Below, in pieces: positions 1 to 7,775 of a DNA stretch of 64,000 nt. Source of the stretch: Aristaeella lactis (lineage in GTDB: Bacteria > Bacillota > Clostridia > Christensenellales > Aristaeellaceae). The position numbers and the translations under genes are program-made. The stretch's first letter is position 1. Every line of letters starts with the position of its first letter. The notes under the pieces were generated by a model that was not told the DNA's origin, did not search any database, and worked only from the letters and a program-made list of their open reading frames with translations. The stretch covers positions 62,001 to 126,000 of the forward strand of contig NZ_CP069421.1 of the NCBI RefSeq assembly GCF_018118585.1, given 5' to 3'.

Positions 1-318
1 GACCACACTTTCGGGAATATCTCCCTGCTGCTGTACCTGGACTCCCTGGATATTCCCGCACGGATCCTGGATGATTATTCGGAGATGAGCGTTGTCTCCC
101 GTGTGCCCGCGGAAGTGGAGGACAGCTGTTCGTATTTCTCCCTGCTGAATATCAGCGGAACCGCAAAGGGCATCAGCATCCGAAACGCCAAATACCCGCT
201 TACGGACGGGGAGATCACCAGCGAATACCAGTACGGGATCAGCAATGAGGTTTTGCCGGGCAGAACCGCGCAGGTTTACGTGCGGGAGGGAAGACTGCTG
301 CTTGTGAAGGTTATATAA
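1..318 (+). CDS. Thiamine pyrophosphokinase, C-terminal part
   Basis: The reading frame is open from the first base of the window and ends at TAA 316-318, so only about the last 105 residues are present. It begins with DHTFGNISLLLYL, which fits the conserved DHT/N substrate-binding segment of thiamine pyrophosphokinases. The C-terminal half carries the beta-rich thiamine-binding domain of the family: KYPL, then GISNE, then a final VYVREGRLLLVKV strand. Family role: transfer of pyrophosphate from ATP to thiamine in the cytoplasm, giving thiamine diphosphate. The vor-type enzyme at 37.6 kb and other enzymes here need that cofactor. The start and the ATP-binding N-terminus lie outside the window, so completeness cannot be judged. 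Confidence 0.8.
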   Translation, partial: DHTFGNISLLLYLDSLDIPARILDDYSEMSVVSRVPAEVEDSCSYFSLLNISGTAKGISIRNAKYPLTDGEITSEYQYGISNEVLPGRTAQVYVREGRLLLVKVI

Positions 319-339
319 TGAAGCAGATTGTTTGTTTCT

Positions 340-662
340 TGTTCTTTCAGGAACTCTCCCCTTGACGGAGCCCGGCTTCCGTAATACCATGGCGTTGCGA
401 TGAAGGAGATCCAGTAAGTAAACAGGTATTCCGTACAGAGAGCTGCCGGGCGGTGTGAGGCAGCCGGAGCTGTTGAACCGAAATACTCTCCGGAGCTGTT
501 ATCTGAATCCCGACAGGGTAGTAGGAGAGCCGGGGGCGCCCGATACAGCGCAAAGGATATGAAAGTATCCGGAGGCCGTTTCCGACGGAACGGCAAAATA
601 AGAGGTGGTACCGCGATGATTATTCGCCCTCTGTGTCCAGACGGACACAGGGGCTTTTTTCA
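340..662 (+). promoter_or_regulatory. T-box leader, specifier CCG (proline)
   Basis: All landmarks of a T-box antitermination leader are present. Stem I has AGTA near 410, an AGAGAG bulge at about 437-442 and a distal loop GCGGTGTGAG at about 450-460. AACAG (5' side) pairs with CTGTT at 470-474. The specifier-loop 3' strand GAA-CCG-A follows at 475-481, giving codon CCG (proline) at 478-480 with the usual purine after it. The T-box sequence GGTGGTACCGCG is at 604-615. A terminator hairpin (CTCTGTGTCC / GGACACAGGGG plus T-run) spans about 626-660. The TGGT of the T-box would pair with an A discriminator base, as expected for tRNA-Pro. The leader should allow transcription of the symporter when proline is scarce. 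Confidence 0.85.
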
Positions 663-693
663 TGAAACGGTACCCCGGAAAGAAGGAAAACTT

Positions 694-2286
694 ATGGCAT
701 TCGGCGATCTGGCACTCAAACTCGGTATGCTTCTGGTCTTCTTTGGCGTCATGGTCTATGTGGGCTTCTACTGCAGGAAGCACTCCACCGATGTGAACGG
801 TTTCGTGCTCGGCGGACGGAGCGTTGGTCCCTGGCTGACAGCCTTTGCTTACGGTACATCCTATTTCTCTGCTGTTATTTTTGTCGGCTATGCCGGACAG
901 TTTGGCTGGAAATTCGGTATTGCTGCCACATGGGTCGGTATCGGCAACGCACTCATCGGTTCCCTGATGGCGTGGGTTATCCTTGGCCGGCGTACCCGGA
1001 TCATGACCCAGCACCTTTCCAGTGCAACTATGCCGGACTTCTTCAGCAAGCGCTTCTCGGCGCCTTCCCTGAAGATCGCGGCTTCCATTATTATTTTCAT
1101 CTTTATGATCCCTTATACAGCTTCCCTGTATAACGGCCTGAGCCGCCTGTTCAATATGGCTTTCAACGTGGATTATTCTGTCTGCGTGATCGTTATGGCG
1201 GTGCTGACTGCCATTTATGTGATCGTCGGCGGCTATATGGCCACCGCGGTGAATGACTTTATCCAGGGCCTGATCATGCTGGTGGGTATCGTCGCGGTGA
1301 TTGCCGCGGTACTCGGAAGCAAGGGCGGCTTCATGGCTTCTCTGCAGGGGCTGGCTGCCGCACAGGACGCGGGCATCGCAAACGGATCCGTTCCGGGCAT
1401 CTTCAATTCCTTCTTCGGGCCTGATCCGCTGAGCCTGTTTGGTGTGGTCATCCTGACATCCCTGGGTACCTGGGGCCTTCCCCAGATGGTCGGCAAGTTC
1501 TATGCGATCAAGAGTGAAGCACATATCCATAAAGGAACCATTATCTCCACCGTGTTCGCGATGGTGGTTGCGGGCGGATGCTATTTCCTGGGCGGATTTG
1601 GCCGGCTGTTTGCCGCAGAACTCGGTGCGGCGGAAGGCGGAACTCCCGCGGGCGGTTTTGACAACGTCATTCCGACCATGCTGAAAACCCTGTCTCCCTT
1701 CCTGATCGCGGTCGTAATCATCCTGGTGCTTTCCGCCTCCATGTCCACCCTGTCCTCCCTGGTGCTGACTTCCTCCTCCACAGTGACCCTGGATCTGCTC
1801 AAGGGCCGCGTTGTTAAGGAAATGGACGAGAAAAAGCAGCTGCTGGTTATGCGGGTGCTGATCGTGGTGTTTATTGTGATCTCCGCGGCGCTGGCAATTG
1901 TTCAGGCAAATTCAAGTGTAGCCTTTATCGCCCAGGCTATGGGCGTCAGCTGGGGCGCGATGGCCGGTGCTTTCCTGGCCCCCTTCCTCTACGGACTGTA
2001 CTGGAAGCGCACCACAAAGCAGGGCTGCTGGGCTGCCATGCTGTTCTCCTCTGTCTTTATGATCATTGACATGCTGGTGAACCTGAAGGTGCTGAGCCTG
2101 AACCTGGGCTTCCTGGCTTCTCCCATCAATGCCGGCGCATTCTGTATGCTGGCAGGCCTGGTGATCGTTCCCGCAGTCAGCATGCTGTTCAAGGCTCCGG
2201 ACAGGGATGAGGTTGACAGCATCTTCTCCTGCTACCAGCGGAAGGTCATTGTCGCGGCAAAGGATTCCATTGAGACGGAAGAATAA
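694..2286 (+). CDS. Sodium:solute symporter (SSS family), probably proline uptake
   Basis: A 530-residue polytopic membrane protein with about 13 hydrophobic segments and the sodium:solute symporter signature near the N-terminus (GGRSVGPWLTAFAYGTSYFS, about residues 38-57). The start is ATG 694, preceded by AGAAGGAAA at 681-689. An in-frame ATG at 559 lies inside the T-box leader and is rejected. Known family role: Na+-coupled import of amino acids, sugars or vitamins; PutP and OpuE take up proline. The leader's CCG specifier suggests proline or a proline-related substrate, but this comes from regulation and not from binding residues. The gene appears monocistronic, with a separate promoter at 2316-2344 for the next gene. 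Confidence 0.85.
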   Translation: MAFGDLALKLGMLLVFFGVMVYVGFYCRKHSTDVNGFVLGGRSVGPWLTAFAYGTSYFSAVIFVGYAGQFGWKFGIAATWVGIGNALIGSLMAWVILGRRTRIMTQHLSSATMPDFFSKRFSAPSLKIAASIIIFIFMIPYTASLYNGLSRLFNMAFNVDYSVCVIVMAVLTAIYVIVGGYMATAVNDFIQGLIMLVGIVAVIAAVLGSKGGFMASLQGLAAAQDAGIANGSVPGIFNSFFGPDPLSLFGVVILTSLGTWGLPQMVGKFYAIKSEAHIHKGTIISTVFAMVVAGGCYFLGGFGRLFAAELGAAEGGTPAGGFDNVIPTMLKTLSPFLIAVVIILVLSASMSTLSSLVLTSSSTVTLDLLKGRVVKEMDEKKQLLVMRVLIVVFIVISAALAIVQANSSVAFIAQAMGVSWGAMAGAFLAPFLYGLYWKRTTKQGCWAAMLFSSVFMIIDMLVNLKVLSLNLGFLASPINAGAFCMLAGLVIVPAVSMLFKAPDRDEVDSIFSCYQRKVIVAAKDSIETEE

Positions 2287-2315
2287 GAAATGTCTTTTCC
2301 AAATGTTACAAAAGT

Positions 2316-2344
2316 TTGACATTTTTCCCGTTGTGTGATAACAT
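2316..2344 (+). promoter_or_regulatory. SigA-type promoter for the YerB-like gene
   Basis: TTGACA at 2316-2321, a 17-base spacer and TAACAT at 2339-2344 stand 46 bases before the start codon at 2390. A TGTTACA word lies just upstream at 2304-2310. Confidence 0.65.
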
Positions 2345-2389
2345 ATCTGAGGTTTTTACAGTATGTACACATACAGGAGGGATATCTGA

Positions 2390-3676
2390 ATGAAAAAGAT
2401 CCTGAGTCTGATTCTTGCCCTTTCTATGCTTGCGGGAGTGTCAGCGGCGCTGGCAGATCCGACTGAAATTGACGGAGTTACCGAACGCAATATCAATATC
2501 AACCGTGCCGGCCTGAACCAAAGCGCTGACGAAGTCATCGGTGAAGGTTACAGCCCCACTACCGGCCGGGCCCTGGATGAGATCGATGCACCCGACGGGT
2601 TCCTGGGTGTGGCCGTGACCGGCCAATACCAGCCGATCATGGTGCAGATCTCCAACTCCGGCAACGGCATCGGAGTTTCCAAGAACGGCAAGCTGTATAT
2701 TGTTGCTCCGGTCAACGGATCCTATTCCGACGTGGTCTATGAAGCCGTTCAGAAGCGCGGCGGCGGTGAAAGCCGTATGACCATGGTCTTCTCTGATACG
2801 ATTCCGGACTATGTCGGCTTTGTCCGCAGCACACGCCTGACCCACTGCCGCCTCCGGCAGGAATGGGGATGCGCGTTCTGCACCTCCGGGTATTCCTCCG
2901 CGGACGTTCCCGGTGAATGGCGCAGGCTGGGTGTTAAGAACCCGCAGGGCGCCACTCCGAGCGATCCGGGCGTAGTGTACGTCGGCGACTATCCCAAGTG
3001 CTGGGAAGACTATGTATGGCGCCTCAGCGGCATTGAAAGCGCGAACAGCGAGATCTTCATGCTGGCGGACATTGTGAAGAACATCGTTCCGAAGGACAAT
3101 GTTCCTGCCAATCACACCTGGCTGTTTACGGATGATGTGCCGGACGGCGGCGATACCGCGAACATCATCTATGTGTCCCACGGCAATAAGTATGAGACGG
3201 ACAACCGTATGGAATACGATTCCGAGCTCAATGCCTACATCCGTTACAACTACGTTAAAAATCATGAAGACCTTCCCTACAAGGACACCGTGCTGGTGAA
3301 CCCGGTGATCAAGAAGGTCAAGAACAGCCAGGGCGAATCCGTGAAGAAGATCGTTGCGGAAAGCCGTGATGAAAACGAGATCATCACCTTCAACAACGTG
3401 ATCGTCCAGAGCATCCGCATGAACTGGATCGAAAGCACCCGGCCTGATCCGGAACTGGTGGGCAAAGGAAACGCCGATTACTTCATGGCCGGCAAACACT
3501 ACCAGGGCGTCTGGGAACGGACCGATGACAACAGCCGGACTGTTTTCTACGGTGAAGACGGTAATGAAATCAAGCTGCAGAAAGGCCGGACACTGATCAT
3601 CCTGATGCCTTACCTCCAGTCTTCCCACGGCGGAAAGATGAACAAGAACACAGACTGCAGTGTGAAATACGAATAA
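2390..3676 (+). CDS. YerB-like DUF3048 exported protein
   Basis: A 428-residue protein with a cleavable signal peptide (about residues 1-22, ending ALAD) after a good ribosome site (GGAGGG). The first DUF3048 domain is recognisable from PIMVQISNSGNG, then DVVYEAVQKRGGGESRMTMVF and DYVGFVRSTRL. The C-terminal DUF3048 domain shows the NVIVQ, GNADYFMAGKHYQGVWER and LQKGRTLIILMP blocks. Bacillus YerB is the reference member; the family is exported or lipid-anchored and its biochemical function is unknown. No lipobox is present, so this protein is probably secreted or cell-wall associated. An unusual CAFC pair lies near residue 165. It has its own promoter and a strong terminator at 3693-3726. Confidence 0.85.
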   Translation: MKKILSLILALSMLAGVSAALADPTEIDGVTERNININRAGLNQSADEVIGEGYSPTTGRALDEIDAPDGFLGVAVTGQYQPIMVQISNSGNGIGVSKNGKLYIVAPVNGSYSDVVYEAVQKRGGGESRMTMVFSDTIPDYVGFVRSTRLTHCRLRQEWGCAFCTSGYSSADVPGEWRRLGVKNPQGATPSDPGVVYVGDYPKCWEDYVWRLSGIESANSEIFMLADIVKNIVPKDNVPANHTWLFTDDVPDGGDTANIIYVSHGNKYETDNRMEYDSELNAYIRYNYVKNHEDLPYKDTVLVNPVIKKVKNSQGESVKKIVAESRDENEIITFNNVIVQSIRMNWIESTRPDPELVGKGNADYFMAGKHYQGVWERTDDNSRTVFYGEDGNEIKLQKGRTLIILMPYLQSSHGGKMNKNTDCSVKYE

Positions 3677-3692
3677 TTTTACAATGTAACCA

Positions 3693-3726
3693 AAGGAAAC
3701 CGCCATGAGGCGGTTTCCTTTTTTCG
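3693..3726 (+). terminator. Rho-independent terminator
   Basis: AAGGAAACCGCC / GGCGGTTTCCTT hairpin with an ATGA loop, followed by a T-run. It ends the YerB-like transcript. Confidence 0.9.
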
Positions 3727-3758
3727 TTACAGTTTTTACAATGCTTTGTAACAAACCC

Positions 3759-3787
3759 TTGCTTTTTTCTAATAATTATTATACAAT
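3759..3787 (+). promoter_or_regulatory. Promoter of the two-component operon
   Basis: TTGCTT at 3759-3764, 17-base spacer, TACAAT at 3782-3787. Upstream lie TTACA words (3727-3731, 3736-3740) and a TGTAACA at about 3747-3753, which could be regulator sites. Confidence 0.6.
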
Positions 3788-3820
3788 TTACCCAGTATTG
3801 GTTACGAAAGGGTGTTTTCA

Positions 3821-4513
3821 GTGGGTAAAAGGATCCTCCTTGTGGATGACGAGCCTCTGATCCTGAAAGGCCTGAAATATACGCTGGAGCAGGAAGGCTA
3901 CGAAACAGACAGCGCCATGGATGGCGAGGAAGCCCTGTCCAAGTTTGAAGCAGGGTCTTTTGACCTTATCCTTCTGGATGTGATGCTGCCGAAACTGGAC
4001 GGTATTGCTGTCTGCCAGCGGATCCGTGAACGCAGTGATGTTCCGATCATCATGCTGACCGCCAAGGGTGAGGATATGGATAAGATCCTCGGGCTTGAAT
4101 ACGGCGCGGATGATTATATGACCAAACCCTTCAATATTCTTGAAGTCAAAGCGCGGATCAAGACGATCCTCCGCCGTGTTTCCGGCAGCGTCCAGCAGCA
4201 GGAACACCGGGTGATCCGGGTCCACGATATGGAAGTGAACCTGATCAAGCGGAGCGTTACCCTTGGCGGAAAAGACATCAAGCTGACAGCCAAGGAATTT
4301 GACCTGCTCCAGATGTTCGTAACCAATCGCGGCACTGTGTTCAGCAGAGAGCAGATGCTCGAAACGGTCTGGAAATATGACTATGCCGGCGATGCCCGTA
4401 CGGTGGACGTCCATATCCGCCGTCTGAGGGAAAAGATTGAACGGGACACATCAAAGCCTGAATTCATCTTTACCAAATGGGGAGTTGGTTACTATTTCAC
4501 GGATCAGGACTAA
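3821..4513 (+). CDS. OmpR-family response regulator
   Basis: A 230-residue DNA-binding response regulator. The receiver domain (1-120) has the acidic pair DD at 9-10, phosphoacceptor Asp53 in LLDVMLP and Lys102 in TKPF. A winged-helix output domain (about 130-228) ends with the RRLREKIE and GVGYYF motifs of the OmpR/PhoB group. I chose GTG 3821 because AAAGGG at 3807-3812 is eight bases upstream. A GTG at 3812 would overlap that ribosome site. The histidine kinase gene follows at once and the GerMN lipoprotein overlaps the kinase, so the three form one operon. Overall it resembles WalR, PhoP or CssR, but the signal cannot be read from sequence. Confidence 0.95.
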   Translation: MGKRILLVDDEPLILKGLKYTLEQEGYETDSAMDGEEALSKFEAGSFDLILLDVMLPKLDGIAVCQRIRERSDVPIIMLTAKGEDMDKILGLEYGADDYMTKPFNILEVKARIKTILRRVSGSVQQQEHRVIRVHDMEVNLIKRSVTLGGKDIKLTAKEFDLLQMFVTNRGTVFSREQMLETVWKYDYAGDARTVDVHIRRLREKIERDTSKPEFIFTKWGVGYYFTDQD

Positions 4514-4523
4514 ACTCGCTTTT

Positions 4524-5957
4524 ATGGCCAGCATCAGGTGGAAAATCCTGCTGGCCTTTTTTCTCATTGTAGGCATTTCTTTTTTTGTTGCGGCGACCAG
4601 CCTGACCGGGCTGGTCAGTCAATATCTGTTTGATCAGAGGAAGCGGGATGACAGCCTCAAAACAGAGAAGCTGGCGATAGACGCGGCCTATTATTTTCAG
4701 TCTGTTTCCGCCAATGAGCTGAACGAACTGCTGGAGGACCACGCTGCCACCATGGACGGCCGGCTGATGCTGATCGATAATGACGGCAAGATCCAGTATG
4801 ACACCTTCCAGACCCTGTGCGGACAGCGGGTGCAGGTGGATGAGGTGCTCCGGGTCCTGGCAGGGGAAAAGGAAGCCTATAACATCCATTCTCCCGGAAA
4901 AGCCATTGTGGAAGCAATGAGCGGAGAACGCGGCGCTGAGTATGTAGCCTACAGTGCCCGTGAAATAGAGGGGTACCAGGGAAGAATAGGCGTAGCCCTG
5001 TATGTGGGCCGCGTCCAGAAGCTGATGGATTCCCTGAAGTCTGTCCGTGTGCAGCTTCTCAGCATATTTGCCATGATCGCGGTGGCAGCCCTGGTTGTGG
5101 CGCTGATCCTGAGCCGGATTCTGACGAATCCGATCACGGCGGTCAGCCGGACCATGAGGAAGATGGGAAAAGGCGACCTGAGCGTCCGTGTGCCTGTACG
5201 GGGCAGCGGGGAGCTGCGGGAACTGGCGGAAAACTATAACACGATGGCTGCTCAGCTTGAAAGTCTGGATAAATCAAGGAACCAGTTTGTTTCCAATGCA
5301 AGCCACGAACTGAAGACGCCGCTGGCGACCATGAAGATCCTGCTTGAATCCATGATCTATCAGCCGGATATGCCGGAAGAGGTCCGGGTGGATTTCATGA
5401 AGGATATGAATCATGAGATCGACCGGCTGACGGGAATTGTTACGGATCTGCTGGTGCTGACACGGCTGGACAACAAGGAAGATATGAAACGGGACTGCGT
5501 GGACATGAGTGAGCTGACGCTGGAAACGATCAGGATGCTTACGCCTGCCGCGGAACAGAATCACCAGGTGATTTCCGAGGACGTGGAGGGCGGCCTGTAC
5601 CTGTACGGGGACAGGAGCAAACTGAACCAGATCATCTACAATCTGATGGATAACGCCATCAAGTACACGCCGGAAGAGGGAACCATCTCCGTATCCCTGC
5701 GGGAGGAAGACGGCGACATTGTCTGGCGTGTGAAGGATAACGGCGTGGGTATTCCGAAGGAAGACCAGGAACATATTTTTGAACGTTTCTACAGGGTGGA
5801 CAAAGCACGGGGCAGGGATACCGGCGGTACGGGACTTGGCCTGAGCATTGTGAAACAGATGGTGAAAATGCACGGCGGAAGCATTTCCGTTCACAGCGAA
5901 CCCGGAAAGGGTTCGGAGTTTGTGGTGACGTTCCCGCAGGAAGGAGAAACGCCGTGA
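4524..5957 (+). CDS. Membrane sensor histidine kinase
   Basis: A 477-residue kinase. Domains in order: TM1 (about 7-30), an extracytoplasmic sensor region of about 150 residues, TM2 (about 180-203), a HAMP linker, the HisKA dimerisation helix with phospho-His261 in NASHELKTPLA, and the HATPase domain with N box DNAIKYTP, G1 DNGVGIP and G2 GGTGLGLSI. It should phosphorylate the regulator encoded just upstream. The start is uncertain: ATG 4524 gives a clean N-terminus but has a poor ribosome site. An in-frame TTG at 4485 follows GGGGAG and would overlap the regulator gene. The stop overlaps the next gene's GTG by four bases (GTGA). Confidence 0.93.
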   Translation: MASIRWKILLAFFLIVGISFFVAATSLTGLVSQYLFDQRKRDDSLKTEKLAIDAAYYFQSVSANELNELLEDHAATMDGRLMLIDNDGKIQYDTFQTLCGQRVQVDEVLRVLAGEKEAYNIHSPGKAIVEAMSGERGAEYVAYSAREIEGYQGRIGVALYVGRVQKLMDSLKSVRVQLLSIFAMIAVAALVVALILSRILTNPITAVSRTMRKMGKGDLSVRVPVRGSGELRELAENYNTMAAQLESLDKSRNQFVSNASHELKTPLATMKILLESMIYQPDMPEEVRVDFMKDMNHEIDRLTGIVTDLLVLTRLDNKEDMKRDCVDMSELTLETIRMLTPAAEQNHQVISEDVEGGLYLYGDRSKLNQIIYNLMDNAIKYTPEEGTISVSLREEDGDIVWRVKDNGVGIPKEDQEHIFERFYRVDKARGRDTGGTGLGLSIVKQMVKMHGGSISVHSEPGKGSEFVVTFPQEGETP

Positions 5958-7519
5958 AAAGAAGAGTGATCAGCCTGCTGACGGCTTTCTGCCTCCTTTT
6001 CCTGCTGACGGGCTGTACAGACAGCAGCATGGAGGAAAAGCATGCACCCGCGCCGACACTGCCGCCGGCGGAAGACCGGTACCATGCACCGGACGGGGAT
6101 GAGAGCCTCGGCATAAACAGGGAATACAGGATGTTTTTCCCGAGAACAGACGGCCTTTACCTGGTTTCCCGCACGACAGAGGTGGACGGAGAGAACCTGC
6201 TGGATACGGTGGAACATCTGCTGCTGAACCTGTTCGCTTTCAAGGGCGACACGGAAGCGCTGAAAATTGGCGGCAATAAACCGGTCGGACTGTACGGGAC
6301 CCATCCGGTGGAGATCAGCGGCGGCGTGTGTACCGTGAACCTGTCCGCTTCTATCCTTGATCAGCTTCGGAAGGAAAAGGTTTATAAGGATTACCTTGCG
6401 ATTACCGCCACGCTGTGCGAGCTGGATGAAATAAGCTATGTGAACTTCCTGATCGCCGGGCTGAGCCATGAAATGACCGGCAATATGCCCCTGGGAACAT
6501 TTGTGGGACAACCGGACAAAAATATCCAGGGATTCAATATCCAGACGGCCTGGGAACAGATGGAGGCCAAGCGTACCCCTACGGGAATGGACGCGGCAAA
6601 GATCCCGCTGAAAACCCCTGCAACGCTGTATTATCCGCTTCCGGACGGCCGGGGCGTTGGATGCACCATACGGGAAGTATCCTTTGCGGGCCAGACCCAG
6701 GCACAGCTTGTGACGGGGCTGATTGATACGGTGAGCACCGTCCTGAAGAGCATGCCGGAAGGGCAGAACATCCCGGAACTGAAGAGCCTGCTGCTTCGCG
6801 ATCCCCTTGTGATCGACAGGGAGGACGGAACACAGCAGCTTGTGCTGAGCCTGCGGGAGGACGCAGAGGAACGGCTGAGGGAAGGAAAGACAGACCCGGC
6901 CTGTTACGAAGCTGCCATGATCTATATGCTGACCACTTTTGTGCCGAATATCCGGTATGTATCCTTCCGCGTCGGAAACCAGAATCAGCTGGTTACAGAA
7001 CTGAAGGAAACGGAACATTTCAGCGCGGTTACGGCGCTGGGAGGCCTGTTCTCCCGTGATGTGGTTGAACCCTTTCTGAAGGGAAGCATCACCGTTTATT
7101 TTGCCCGGAACGGTATCCTGTGCGAGTGTGAACAGCCCATTACACGCAGGGCTGCCGACAGCCCCCGGGCTCAGCTGTGCGTGGTGATGGAAGGACCGGA
7201 TGCAACAGAGCGGGAAAACGGCGTCACCGCTACTCTGCCCGAAGGGATCCGGGAGGACGATATCCTTGGGATCTCCGCTGAAGGCGATACGCTGCTTGTG
7301 AACCTGAGCGAGAATTTCCGGGAAGCGATCCTGGAGAACGGCGCGGACAACGAAATGCTGCTGTGCTACAGCATGGTGAATACGCTTTGCAAGAACACCG
7401 GTATGAAGCGGGTGCGGTTCTATTTCGAAGGAAGACAGGAAGAGCATATAGCCGGAACCATCTACTGGGCGGGCGAGTTTATGTATAATATTGGTCTGGC
7501 GGAAAAAGGTCTTGGATGA
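5954..7519 (+). CDS. GerMN-domain lipoprotein, partner of the two-component system
   Basis: A 521-residue lipoprotein: hydrophobic leader, then the lipobox LLTGC with lipidated Cys21. It holds a GerMN-type domain (about 65-190; NREYRMFFPRTDG, LLLNLF, VNLSASI), and a second related region follows (about 330-510; VNLSENF). The GTG start overlaps the kinase stop, so translation is coupled and the three proteins are probably made together. The arrangement regulator-kinase-GerMN lipoprotein parallels MtrA-MtrB-LpqB of Actinobacteria, where the lipoprotein modulates the kinase from outside. A similar accessory role here is inference. Its terminator overlaps the stop codon. Confidence 0.8.
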   Translation: MKRRVISLLTAFCLLFLLTGCTDSSMEEKHAPAPTLPPAEDRYHAPDGDESLGINREYRMFFPRTDGLYLVSRTTEVDGENLLDTVEHLLLNLFAFKGDTEALKIGGNKPVGLYGTHPVEISGGVCTVNLSASILDQLRKEKVYKDYLAITATLCELDEISYVNFLIAGLSHEMTGNMPLGTFVGQPDKNIQGFNIQTAWEQMEAKRTPTGMDAAKIPLKTPATLYYPLPDGRGVGCTIREVSFAGQTQAQLVTGLIDTVSTVLKSMPEGQNIPELKSLLLRDPLVIDREDGTQQLVLSLREDAEERLREGKTDPACYEAAMIYMLTTFVPNIRYVSFRVGNQNQLVTELKETEHFSAVTALGGLFSRDVVEPFLKGSITVYFARNGILCECEQPITRRAADSPRAQLCVVMEGPDATERENGVTATLPEGIREDDILGISAEGDTLLVNLSENFREAILENGADNEMLLCYSMVNTLCKNTGMKRVRFYFEGRQEEHIAGTIYWAGEFMYNIGLAEKGLG

Positions 7520-7533
7520 ACCAAGACCTTTTT
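7503..7533 (+). terminator. Terminator overlapping the GerMN gene stop codon
   Basis: AAAAAGGTCTTGG / CCAAGACCTTTTT hairpin. The TGA stop (7517-7519) forms part of the loop, so there is no spacer between gene end and terminator. Confidence 0.85.
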
Positions 7534-7680
7534 CAATGCAGAATTAAGGATGCAGAATGCAGAATGATAGAGTCTTTTCCGCTTTATGAGAATTTATCAC
7601 AAGCTGAATACTGTTAAAAAATCAAAACACAAAGCAACTTTGGAGTCAGACCATTTCATTCAGCATTCTGTATTAAAAAA
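7534..7680. repeat. AT-rich repeat unit with inverted ends
   Basis: The left end has GCAGAAT-type words (7537-7565). The right end, CATTCAGCATTCTGTATT at about 7658-7676, reads in reverse complement as a similar word. The roughly 145-base interior has no gene I can support. It may be a small non-autonomous element, or it may belong to the dispersed repeat family seen elsewhere in the window. Confidence 0.35.
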
Positions 7681-7701
7681 GACACTGTCTTTTTTTGAGA
7701 G

Positions 7702-7744
7702 TTCATATTGCGTTCATATTCCGGACAAAAAAGGGGAATATACT
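7702..7744 (+). promoter_or_regulatory. htrA promoter with TTCATA direct repeat
   Basis: TTCATA occurs at 7702-7707 and again at 7713-7718, an 11-base period (one helical turn). That is the usual layout of an OmpR-family binding site. TATACT at 7739-7744 is a good -10, but no -35 hexamer is properly spaced, as expected for an activator-dependent promoter. The regulator encoded at 3821 is the natural candidate. Confidence 0.45.
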
Positions 7745-7775
7745 GATCGCGAAAACCGGAAAGGAGGTTTTTGAG

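Noticed and set aside
559-693. Extension of the symporter gene to an upstream ATG at 559
   Set aside because: The extra codons lie in the T-box antiterminator and terminator; a good ribosome site precedes ATG 694.
5891-7447. A 518-residue minus-strand frame opposite the GerMN lipoprotein gene
   Set aside because: Shadow of a gene with lipobox, GerMN motifs, coupled start and terminator.
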